Shown here: one piece after another, positions 56,995-64,000 of the stretch | Numbering within the stretch: the stretch's first letter is position 1 | Layout: every line of letters starts with the position of its first letter | Translations under genes and position numbers: made by a program | Notes under the pieces: model-generated | Seen by the model: the letters and a program-made list of their open reading frames with translations, nothing else | The model's database searches: none | What the model was told of the DNA's origin: nothing | DNA from: SZUA-100 sp965248135 | GTDB taxonomy: Bacteria; Pseudomonadota; Alphaproteobacteria; Rhizobiales; Rhizobiaceae | DNA length: 64,000 bases | NCBI GenBank assembly: GCA_965248135.1 | Contig: CBDFIN010000011.1 | Span: forward strand, 682,001 to 746,000 | Direction of reading: 5' to 3'

Positions 56995-57648
56995 TCACTC
57001 ATCGTCCACCCTGTCGCCGCCGGCACCTGAATTTTTTAATTGTTCGGTCTCCGGCACATGGGTTTTTCCAGCAAAGGCGACAAGGGTTGCAAAAACATCA
57101 TCCGCCAGTTCGATGCGGCCAATTCGCTGTAGGTTTGATGTTGGCTGTATAGTCGCAATGGTGACTGCCACCTTTTCCGCAAGACAAATATCTATCTCGT
57201 CTTGGCCTTGTGTGATGACAATATTATTGGCCGAAACGATCGCCTTAAAACCACTCCAGCTGACTTTGATGCAACGATTGATTCTGGCCGCAGCCGCGGC
57301 TGCAAATGGCAGCAGGATAATTGGATAGGCCAGCCCGCGAATATCGATCACCTCGCGATCTACGATCATATCCGAACAATCAGATAAAAGCGCACCGGTG
57401 GTTATTGGGCAAAGCACGCGCTCGGGTGACAACCAAATGCCCTCCAGTTCGCCAGGCCCCAATTCGCCAGCAGACCGTTTCTCATTCTCGCGCAGCAGTT
57501 TGCTTATGCAGCTAAGATCCGACAATCCGCTTTGCGCAAGCCATGAAGTGGCATAACCCGCCTCTTCTGCCAGGCCCCATGGCAGGCCCGCACCGCGTGC
57601 CGCCTTAAGAGCGAGTACTTCCATCTCTCGCGTTGAAAGGTCAATCAT
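56995..57648 (-). CDS. DUF3726 domain protein
   Basis: A 217-aa protein from ATG 57648, which overlaps the upstream gene stop (ATGA). The opening TREMEVLALKAARGAGLPWG, LAEEAGYATSWLAQSGL is the DUF3726 signature; later PIILLPFAAAAAARINRCIKVSW forms a hydrophobic stretch. The role is unknown. Coupling to the 569-aa gene suggests they act together. Confidence 0.8.
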   Translation of the reverse strand: MIDLSTREMEVLALKAARGAGLPWGLAEEAGYATSWLAQSGLSDLSCISKLLRENEKRSAGELGPGELEGIWLSPERVLCPITTGALLSDCSDMIVDREVIDIRGLAYPIILLPFAAAAAARINRCIKVSWSGFKAIVSANNIVITQGQDEIDICLAEKVAVTIATIQPTSNLQRIGRIELADDVFATLVAFAGKTHVPETEQLKNSGAGGDRVDDE

Positions 57649-59354
57649 TGTGCCGCCTCGTCCACAATGTAGGACCAATCATCCGCATCCAGCGATTGTA
57701 ATTCATGCGGAAACGGCGCGTTTTGAAACATCGTGATACGGGTCCACCGGTCAGATCTGGGATCGAATTTGGTTGCCCCAAAAAAGGATAGCTTGCACCT
57801 CAGCATGTCGAGCGGAAGCACCTCGGCAGAAAGAAGATTATCGCGAATTTCGCTATAAGGAAGCTTCGCGGCAATCTGAACCCTTCTGGCGGTGTGACGA
57901 TGTTCAGGATGGCGAAGCAGGAAATGGGCGATGGGTTTTGCAGCTGGCCATTCAGCAAGATCGGCCATCATCGTCTTGACATCACGGCCAATTGCCAGGG
58001 GCATTTCCAAAAAATGCGCCTCTTCAAGGTCTTTTCGCTCTCCCAGCCGCGGTTCGCCTTTGTTTTTGGAAGTATACCAGAATTTGACCTGACTTCCGGG
58101 CATATCAAAGTCAATTTCTATCGCCCATCGATAGACCCTTGATACAATTTCCACCAATGCACCAATGGTCATTGAACCGTCAATTGGGAAATGCTCGCGC
58201 TCGTTTGCGCTCATGGTATCCAACAGATCATCAACCAGATCGCCATAGGGTTCGATAATCAAGGTCACGATCAATTCCTGCGCTTCGGCTCCCAGATGTT
58301 GGTTCGCCCAGTAATAAAGCCGGTCCCAGGGTTGATCCTGTTCCAGCACACCACCGATCACATGGCGCTGCAGGCGGGTGAGATCGGCCAGCAATTCGAC
58401 AATTCTTGCCGATTGTCTTTGATCGCGGGTGTTCCATCGCCGGCAATCAGCCAACGCGCGGGCAAGGTAATGCGTAAAGGCGGTCTTGCGGTCATCACCG
58501 GCGGCCAGCACGGAACGGACACGGGCCAATGCGGTTTCCCGCGCCGTCATCCAGTTGTTGAGGAGCACCGGGTGGGTCACAAGAAACGGCGCCATGCCAA
58601 GTCCTGTAGAATTGCCAACGCCTATTCGCCGTCGCAAGTCAGGGTCTATTACGATTGCTGTTTCAGCCGACCGGCTCTGGGCCAGATATTCGGCCAAATC
58701 CACGGTGAAGGCGCGGGTAAAATACACCGACAGCATCTCTATTTGAAACGGCTGATTGACCTCTGCCCGCCCGGCAATCTTGTCCCGGGCGGCAGTACCA
58801 AATTTTCCCGATCCATAGACTGCCGTGGTCCGCATCAAATAGCCGACCGCATCAAGTTTTTCCATATCCGGCTGCCGGCCAGCGGCCAAGCGCTCGACAA
58901 CATGTTCAAATAGCCGGGCCGATTTGTTGGCCCGCGAAAGGCTCAGTTCCTGGTCCGAAACCCGGCCGGCCTCTTGCTTTGGAACCTGTTTCGAAAGGCG
59001 ATCAATATCATCATCACCGGGCACGCCGTCGAACAGTGCAAAAGTTGCGTCCCACTCGATCGCAATCGACCTGTCTGTTCGCTTTGCCGGGTCGAGATCA
59101 TGGGAAAAACACACCAGACTGTAGCTGCGAACCGGCCCCTTTGCGGTGTAAACCGCAACGCCAACGCCCTTTTCATCAATGCGCCAGAGCGGGCGCGAGA
59201 ATGACCAGCGTTGCTGCTTCAACCTACGCAGCAACGAGCGCATGAAGCCAAGGCGGGTTTGGTGAAACGTACCCATGCGCTGCAACCGCATGACAATATC
59301 GGGATCGCGCAATGCAACAGTCTGGTTTGGCGCCGGATTTCCCCTTCGATCCAT
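57645..59354 (-). CDS. Conserved-looking protein of unknown function, 569 aa
   Basis: Not recognised. AAGGAAAG precedes ATG 59354. The soluble protein has a basic N-terminal part (GFMRSLLRRLKQQRWSFSRPLW), a mixed core (GVGVAVYTAKGPVRSYSLVCFSHDL, IEWDATFALFDG) and a His-rich C-terminal third (HFLLRHPEHRHTARRVQIA). No Walker, zinc-finger or membrane motif is seen. It lies 28 nt downstream of the dipeptidase gene and overlaps the DUF3726 gene by 4 nt, so all three probably form an operon. Function should be sought through the neighbours. Confidence 0.7.
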   Translation of the reverse strand: MDRRGNPAPNQTVALRDPDIVMRLQRMGTFHQTRLGFMRSLLRRLKQQRWSFSRPLWRIDEKGVGVAVYTAKGPVRSYSLVCFSHDLDPAKRTDRSIAIEWDATFALFDGVPGDDDIDRLSKQVPKQEAGRVSDQELSLSRANKSARLFEHVVERLAAGRQPDMEKLDAVGYLMRTTAVYGSGKFGTAARDKIAGRAEVNQPFQIEMLSVYFTRAFTVDLAEYLAQSRSAETAIVIDPDLRRRIGVGNSTGLGMAPFLVTHPVLLNNWMTARETALARVRSVLAAGDDRKTAFTHYLARALADCRRWNTRDQRQSARIVELLADLTRLQRHVIGGVLEQDQPWDRLYYWANQHLGAEAQELIVTLIIEPYGDLVDDLLDTMSANEREHFPIDGSMTIGALVEIVSRVYRWAIEIDFDMPGSQVKFWYTSKNKGEPRLGERKDLEEAHFLEMPLAIGRDVKTMMADLAEWPAAKPIAHFLLRHPEHRHTARRVQIAAKLPYSEIRDNLLSAEVLPLDMLRCKLSFFGATKFDPRSDRWTRITMFQNAPFPHELQSLDADDWSYIVDEAAQ

Positions 59355-59382
59355 TTGTGGCTACTTTCCTTTTTCCACCGGA

Positions 59383-60357
59383 TTATTCGGGCACAAAATT
59401 TTGATCATAGAACCTAAGCCAGTTTCCCCCCATAATTCCGGCAGTTTCAGCATCACAAAACCCGACGGTGCGAAGACCCTTTTCGATATTGTCAAAATCC
59501 CTGTTGTCGTTAAACCAGTTGGGCATCGGCGGGAAGCCGGCATCTTTTGCAGTACCCTCACCATAGTCGATCTCTTTTGACCAGCGCCCCGCCCGCATCC
59601 ACTCGACCACGCTGTCGGGCTGATCCTGACACAGGTCCGTGCCGATGCCGATATTTTCCACTCCCACAAGTTCAGCCGTATCGGCAATCATGGAACAAAA
59701 ACTCTCCAGCGTGCAATCTGACTTGTCCTTCAGGTGATGGGGATAAATCGAAAACCCAAGCATACCACCGGACTGGCCAAGTGCCTTCAGCACCTCGTCA
59801 GATTTGTTTCTCAACGCCGGATGCCAGAACACCGGATTTGCATGGGTTATCGCAATCGGGCGTTCGGATATATCGATCGCCTCAAGGGTTGAGCGTTCGG
59901 CCGAATGGCTCATGTCGATCACCAGGCCTACCCGGTTCATTTCCTTGATGACCTGTCTTCCCATGCGGGTAATGCCGGTATCTTCGCGTTCATAGCATCC
60001 GCTCGCCAGCAGCGACTGGTTGTTGTAGCTAAGCTGCATAAACCGGGCACCAAGCATGTGACAGATTTCCACCAGCGCGATATCATCTTCAATCGGCGAA
60101 GGATTTTGAAAACCAAAGAATATCGCCGTCCGCCCTTCTTTGTGGGCACGGCGAACATCATCACCCATATGGCCCTGAAATATCAGGTCGGGGAACCGTT
60201 CAAACCAGCGGTTCCAGGCTGCCAGATTGGCAATCATCTGGCGAAAATTCTCGTGATAGGCAATCGTCACATGGACGGCGTCAACCTTGCCCTTGCGCAT
60301 TTGCCGGAAGATTTTTTCCGACCAGTTTGCATATTGCAAATTGTCAATTCTAACCAT
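59383..60357 (-). CDS. Membrane dipeptidase-family (M19) protein
   Basis: A 324-aa barrel protein. ATG 60357 is taken; GTG two codons earlier is possible. M19 landmarks: VDAVHVTIAYHENFR, GRTAIFFGFQNPSPIEDDI, FMQLSYNNQSLLASG, GLVIDMSHSAERSTLEA, PIAITHANP, and GIGTDLCQD with the catalytic Asp. The usual N-terminal metal-binding HxD is not visible (IDNLQY instead), as in a divergent subgroup, so it may act on other amide substrates. No signal peptide. Probable first gene of the group with the unknown and DUF3726 genes. Confidence 0.85.
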   Translation of the reverse strand: MVRIDNLQYANWSEKIFRQMRKGKVDAVHVTIAYHENFRQMIANLAAWNRWFERFPDLIFQGHMGDDVRRAHKEGRTAIFFGFQNPSPIEDDIALVEICHMLGARFMQLSYNNQSLLASGCYEREDTGITRMGRQVIKEMNRVGLVIDMSHSAERSTLEAIDISERPIAITHANPVFWHPALRNKSDEVLKALGQSGGMLGFSIYPHHLKDKSDCTLESFCSMIADTAELVGVENIGIGTDLCQDQPDSVVEWMRAGRWSKEIDYGEGTAKDAGFPPMPNWFNDNRDFDNIEKGLRTVGFCDAETAGIMGGNWLRFYDQNFVPE

Positions 60358-60413
60358 TGCCACCCTGTCTCATGCCAAGGGAAGTTAATATCGAGCCATC
60401 ATACGGGTCAATA

Positions 60414-60743
60414 CTAGTGGTTCTGTACCAACATTTGCATCCCCTGCAGCACCCATCTTTGCAAATGTTGGAATCAAAAGAACCACTAGCAAGTTGTTGA
60501 ATCTAGTGGAATTTTGAATTTGACATTTGAAAAAGAATGATGTTGCAAATGGCTACCAAATGTCAAATTCATTCCACTAGTGGTTCTGTACCAACATTTG
60601 CATCCCCTGCAGCACCCATCTTTGCAAATGTTGGATTCAAAAGAACCACTAGCAAGATATTGAATCTAGTGGAATTTTGAATTTGACATTTGAAAAAGAA
60701 TGAAGCTGCAAATGGGTACCAAATGTCAAATTCATTCCACCAG
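60414..60743. repeat. Array of four CTAGTGG hairpins (A-B-A-B)
   Basis: Type A copies at 60414-60489 and 60577-60652, type B copies at 60503-60580 and 60666-60743 (last arm CCACCAG). The unit repeats with a 163-bp period, B1 and A2 sharing the palindrome CCACTAGTGG. Type A: CTAGTGGTTCT/AGAACCACTAG and CCAACATTTGC/GCAAATGTTGG. Type B: CTAGTGGAAT/ATTCCACTAG and ATTTGACATTTG/CAAATGTCAAAT. It fills the gap between the ABC ATPase gene end and the dipeptidase start. Confidence 0.88.
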
Positions 60744-60753
60744 TGCAACGAGG

Positions 60754-61767
60754 CTAATCCGGGTCGGCAATGATTGTGTGGCCATTGCCGTCAAAACGAT
60801 AGGTTCGTTCAGCGTCGAATTTGGTAAACACGGTTGAACCAACAGCAAAATCCTGCTCGCCGTGGAGACGAATGGCAATCAAGCCGGCACCACCGCAATC
60901 AAGAAACAGATTGGTATCGGCGCCCAGATGCTCCACATGGGAGACCCGGCCCTCAAGATCGCCAGCACTTTTTTCGACCGTTATGTGTTCGGGCCGAATG
61001 CCGATGGTAACAGCATCATCGCGCTGCACTTTGCCGGCATCAATAAAATTCATCTGTGGCGAGCCGATAAAGCCGGCGACGAATTTATTCACCGGGTTGT
61101 TGTAAAGCTCCATTGGTGAGCCGACCTGCTCGATGCGCCCTTCGTTCAAAACAACAATGCGGTCCGCCAGGGTCATGGCCTCGGTCTGGTCGTGGGTGAC
61201 GTAAATCATCGTCGCCTCGAGCTGGCGGTGCAGGCGGGCGATCTCCAGCCGGGTGTTGACCCGCAACGCTGCATCAAGATTAGACAGCGGCTCGTCGAAC
61301 AGGAACAGTTTTGGTTCACGCACCACGGCGCGACCGATAGCGACCCGCTGGCGCTGGCCACCGGAAAGTTCCGCCGGTCGCCGGTCGAGATATTCATCCA
61401 GCGACAACATGGTCGAGGCAAATTTGACCCGCTCGACGATCTCGTCTGCCGGAGCCTTTGCCTGTTTCAGACCGAGGCTCATATTGTCTCGCACGGTTAA
61501 ATGCGGATAAAGCGCATAGGTCTGGAACACCATCGCAATCCCACGCTGGGACGGGGGCTTGAGATTAACCGGTGCGCCATCAATGATGACCTCCCCTTCG
61601 GTTGCGTCTTCAAGCCCGGCTATCATGCGTAAAAGGGTTGACTTTCCGCAACCCGATGGCCCGACAAAGATAACAAACTCTCCGTCGCTGACTTCAAGGT
61701 CGACCCCCTTGATCACTTCGACCGTGCCGAATGATTTTTTCAAATTCTTTAATACCAGCGATCCCAC
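60754..61767 (-). CDS. Sugar-type ABC transporter ATP-binding protein (UgpC/MsmK-like)
   Basis: A 337-aa protein with Walker A GPSGCGKST (36-44), Q-loop FQTYALYPHLTV, signature LSGGQRQRVAIG (134-145), Walker B LFLFDEP (154-160) and His switch VTHDQTEA. A C-terminal TOBE/regulatory domain (about 235-337) is typical of CUT1 sugar importers and often senses regulator proteins. Last gene of the minus-strand operon with the oxidoreductase and permeases. The substrate is probably a sugar or sugar derivative. Confidence 0.95.
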   Translation of the reverse strand: MGSLVLKNLKKSFGTVEVIKGVDLEVSDGEFVIFVGPSGCGKSTLLRMIAGLEDATEGEVIIDGAPVNLKPPSQRGIAMVFQTYALYPHLTVRDNMSLGLKQAKAPADEIVERVKFASTMLSLDEYLDRRPAELSGGQRQRVAIGRAVVREPKLFLFDEPLSNLDAALRVNTRLEIARLHRQLEATMIYVTHDQTEAMTLADRIVVLNEGRIEQVGSPMELYNNPVNKFVAGFIGSPQMNFIDAGKVQRDDAVTIGIRPEHITVEKSAGDLEGRVSHVEHLGADTNLFLDCGGAGLIAIRLHGEQDFAVGSTVFTKFDAERTYRFDGNGHTIIADPD

Positions 61768-61783
61768 AAAAAATTCTCCAGAG

Positions 61784-62842
61784 CTATAGTTTTATTTCAC
61801 AACCGCTGCGGATACTGTGATCAGCCGCCAGGCATATCTGCAGCGACATCACCGCATCCTGCTGGTGACGGGCAAGGTCCATATCCTCGCGAATGGCTTT
61901 TTGCATGAACGCCTGCTCGCGGTCGCACAGCGCCTGATGGTCCGGTTCCTCGGCCATCGAAAGGTCCTCATCTTCGTGGCTAAACCGGCCATCTTTACCG
62001 GTCTCGGCCCGATGGATGCGAATAACCGAAGTTTTCGTATGGGTGTCGATATCGTCTGATTTGGCGCCTTCATCCATGATGATAGAGACGCTGCCATTGG
62101 GGGAAATGATATCTTTCACAAAGAACGCGGTCTCCGACATCATCGGCCCCCAGCCGGCCTCGTACCAGCCGACCGAACCATCATCGAAGGTCACTTGAAA
62201 ATGGCCGTAATTATACATCTTAGGCGCGACTTCATCCGACAATCGCAGGCCCATGCCAGCGACCTTAACCGGCTTCGCATCGGTGATCTGGCACATCACA
62301 TCAACATAATGCACACCGCAATCGACAATCGGCGAGGTGGTCTGCATCAGGTTTTTGTGGGTATCCCAGGTAGCGCCGGAAGATTGCTGATTGAGATTTA
62401 GTCTAAAGACATAGGGTCCACCGAGATTGCGCGCTTCCTCAATCAATCGTATCCACGAGGGGTGGTGGCGCAGAATATAGCCAACAACCAGTTTTCGGCC
62501 CGTGCTCCTGGCGGTTTTCACCACCCGTTCGGCATCTTCGACATTTGTAGCAATGGGCTTTTCCAAAAACACATGGGCACCCTGTTGCATTGCCGCGATG
62601 GCATATTCGGCATGGCTGTCGGAATAGGTGCAGATGGCGGCAAGGTCGGGCATTGTGGCGCTCAAAGCCTGTTGGTAGTTTTTAAAATGCGGATAGGAAC
62701 TCAGCTCTTCCGGCAAATCGACCTTTGAGCGATTGACCAGACCGACTATTTCGTAGCCGCTGTCCTTGTGATAGGCCAGCGCGTGGCTGCAGCCCATATT
62801 GCCCAGCCCGGCCACGAGCACACGAATGGGTTTGGCCGTCAT
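61784..62842 (-). CDS. Gfo/Idh/MocA-family NAD(P)-dependent oxidoreductase
   Basis: A 352-aa protein with Rossmann fold VLVAGLGNMGCSHALAYH at 9-26, the EKPIATN motif (catalytic Lys at about 95) and a late beta-sheet domain with the DCGVHYVDVM His motif. It oxidises or epimerises sugars or inositols. It overlaps the permease gene by 4 nt (ATGA) and lies 16 nt from the ATPase gene, so it probably acts on the imported compound. Confidence 0.93.
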   Translation of the reverse strand: MTAKPIRVLVAGLGNMGCSHALAYHKDSGYEIVGLVNRSKVDLPEELSSYPHFKNYQQALSATMPDLAAICTYSDSHAEYAIAAMQQGAHVFLEKPIATNVEDAERVVKTARSTGRKLVVGYILRHHPSWIRLIEEARNLGGPYVFRLNLNQQSSGATWDTHKNLMQTTSPIVDCGVHYVDVMCQITDAKPVKVAGMGLRLSDEVAPKMYNYGHFQVTFDDGSVGWYEAGWGPMMSETAFFVKDIISPNGSVSIIMDEGAKSDDIDTHTKTSVIRIHRAETGKDGRFSHEDEDLSMAEEPDHQALCDREQAFMQKAIREDMDLARHQQDAVMSLQICLAADHSIRSGCEIKL

Positions 62843-63678
62843 TTAACCGCTCCTGAAGTAATGCCGCGGATTAGTTGTCGCGAGAAAATAAGATAGAGGA
62901 TCAACACCGGCACGATGGCCAGGCTAAGTGCGGCCAAAACCGCATTCCAGTTGGTGACAAACTGGCCGATGAACACCTGGGCACCAAGCGTCACGGTCTT
63001 GGTTTCTTCAGCCGGCGCCAGAATAAGCGGGAACCACAGATCGTTCCAGATCGGGATCATGGTGAACACGGCGACCGTTGCCATGGCCGGGCGCACCAAC
63101 GGCAACACCAGCAGAAAGAAAATCCGGTATTCGCTCAGGCCATCAATGCGGCCGGCGTTCTTCAGATCATCAGAGACCTGGCGCATAAACTCCGACAGGA
63201 TAAACACGGCCAGCGGTAGCCCCTGGGCCGTATAGACCAGGATCAGCGCCGTCAAGGTGTTGACCAGACCGCTTGCCACCATCAACTGCAGAATGGCCAC
63301 TGTGCCGAGGCGGATCGGGATCATGATGCCGAGCGCCAGATAAAGCCCCATCAGCAGATTGCCCCTAAACCGGTACTCCGCCAGTGCATAGGCCGCCATG
63401 GCGCCGAGCAGCAGCACCAGGCTCAGCGAGACCACCGTGACTATCAGGCTGTTTTGAAAATACAGGAAAAAATCGCCCTGTTTGAGCACGGTTTCATAAC
63501 CGATCAGGCTAAAACTCTTTTCGTCGGGCAAAGCGAGAGGGTCACGAAAAATCGCACGGCGCGATTTGAACGAATTGATGACAATGACAAAAACCGGGAA
63601 CAGGGCAATAACAGTGTAGGTTGCGAGCACAGCATGGGCGGCGATCGAGCGGGCGGTTGAATGTCTGGCGGCGTTCAT
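62839..63678 (-). CDS. Carbohydrate ABC transporter permease (MalG/CUT1-type)
   Basis: A 279-aa protein from ATG 63678 behind GGGAGATGAT; a 50-codon extension overlaps the upstream permease and was rejected. Six hydrophobic segments and the EAA-loop (ENAGR-like KNAGRIDGLSEYRIFFLLVLPLVRP) are present, with the first TM at HAVLATYTVIALFPVFVIVI. It forms the second half of the membrane channel. It lies 16 nt after the upstream permease stop. Confidence 0.93.
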   Translation of the reverse strand: MNAARHSTARSIAAHAVLATYTVIALFPVFVIVINSFKSRRAIFRDPLALPDEKSFSLIGYETVLKQGDFFLYFQNSLIVTVVSLSLVLLLGAMAAYALAEYRFRGNLLMGLYLALGIMIPIRLGTVAILQLMVASGLVNTLTALILVYTAQGLPLAVFILSEFMRQVSDDLKNAGRIDGLSEYRIFFLLVLPLVRPAMATVAVFTMIPIWNDLWFPLILAPAEETKTVTLGAQVFIGQFVTNWNAVLAALSLAIVPVLILYLIFSRQLIRGITSGAVK

Positions 63679-63694
63679 ATCATCATCTCCCGGT

Positions 63695-64000
63695 CTAAAA
63701 CTGATACCGGCGAAGCCGGGTCTGGATAGCGAAGAGATAGATCGAAACGCCGGCCAGAATGATGAAGAACATGGCCGTTGCGATGGCTGAGCCCATATTG
63801 GGATCGCCCAGTTGCAGCTGGAAGCCAAAGAACGTGCGGTAAAGGAAAGTGCCCAGAATATCAGTGGAATAGTCCGGTCCCGCCAGCGCTCCTTGCGCCG
63901 AGTAGATCAGATCGAAGGCGTTGAAGTTTGCGACAAATGTCAGGATTGAGATGATACCGATGGAAGGCAGGATGAGCGGCAGCTTGATTTTCCAGAACTG
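63695..64000 (-). CDS. Carbohydrate ABC transporter permease (MalF/UgpA-type), 5' end outside window
   Basis: 101 C-terminal residues, read from the minus strand to TAG at 63697-63695. Sequence FWKIKLPLILPSIGIISILT (the EAA-loop end and a TM), FNAFDLIYSAQGALAGPDYS, LGTFLYRTFFGF, AIATAMFFIILAGVSIYLF. It pairs with the downstream permease. The binding protein gene would lie beyond the window edge. Confidence 0.88.
   Translation of the reverse strand, partial: QFWKIKLPLILPSIGIISILTFVANFNAFDLIYSAQGALAGPDYSTDILGTFLYRTFFGFQLQLGDPNMGSAIATAMFFIILAGVSIYLFAIQTRLRRYQF

Noticed and set aside
60414..60743. Alternating repeats as a CRISPR array
   Set aside because: Units are long palindromes with no variable spacers and there are no cas genes nearby.

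Overview
The window looks like chromosomal DNA of an alphaproteobacterium, probably Hyphomicrobiales (Rhizobiales) and possibly marine. This is inferred from a 16S-Ile-Ala-23S-5S rRNA operon of alphaproteobacterial type, an imuA-imuB-dnaE2 mutagenesis cassette behind a GTTC-N7-GTTC LexA box, a CtrA-like TTAA-N7-TTAAC site, a DUF3726 protein, and many TRAP/ABC uptake systems and methylamine/betaine-type enzymes. No database search was possible; family assignments rest on motifs read in the translations.

Layout. 0-4.2 kb: MttB-family methyltransferase (5' end cut off), enolase-superfamily enzyme and TMADH-like flavoprotein, probably a quaternary-amine or betaine catabolic operon. 4.4-5.2 kb: polyphosphate kinase 2. 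5.4-7.3 kb: a lone phage-tail-type DUF2793/peptidase_G2 protein. 7.8-9.6 kb: radical SAM enzyme. 10.6-13.7 kb: large repeat-built surface or secreted protein. 13.8-17.1 kb: NUDIX, PCMT-like methyltransferase, divergent TetR/small-protein pair, small secreted protein. 17.6-24.1 kb: complete rRNA operon on the minus strand, whose 23S gene is interrupted by a 479-bp protein-coding intervening sequence. 24.7-29.6 kb: M23 peptidase and ClpB. 30.1-36.1 kb: leaderless TRAP binding protein, frameshifted amidohydrolase, two-subunit molybdenum hydroxylase, GST. 36.1-37.7 kb: repeat-rich stretch with no recognisable gene. 37.7-50.9 kb: a catabolic region (LVIVD protein, 2-hydroxyacid dehydrogenase, cytochrome b561, GntR regulator, alcohol dehydrogenase, DapA-like lyase, metallo-beta-lactamase-fold hydrolase, small monooxygenase, HIBADH-like enzyme) ending in a complete TRAP transporter; a remnant of a second TRAP binding protein lies inside it. 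51-56.8 kb: dnaE2, imuB, imuA. 57-60.4 kb: DUF3726 protein, an unrecognised 569-aa protein and an M19 dipeptidase. 60.7-64 kb: sugar-type ABC transporter operon with a Gfo/Idh/MocA dehydrogenase, running off the right edge.

The most unusual content is between and inside the genes. Four families of small structured repeats can be read directly: (1) a ~190-bp multi-hairpin element (called RE here) with about ten full or partial copies, whose end hairpin supplies the last codons and stop of at least two genes; (2) CTAGTGG...CCACTAG two-step hairpins of 75-78 bp, seven copies in three sequence types with one architecture, four of them in an alternating array; (3) a 204-bp MITE-like element (M1) with 16-bp inverted ends and 9-10-bp target duplications at both copies; (4) a ~160-bp element (D) with ATACCA...TGGTAT ends, one copy nested inside an RE copy. 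A further GC-rich repeat-like stretch is carried in frame inside dnaE2. The rRNA intervening sequence with its own four-helix-bundle gene is the clearest individual oddity.
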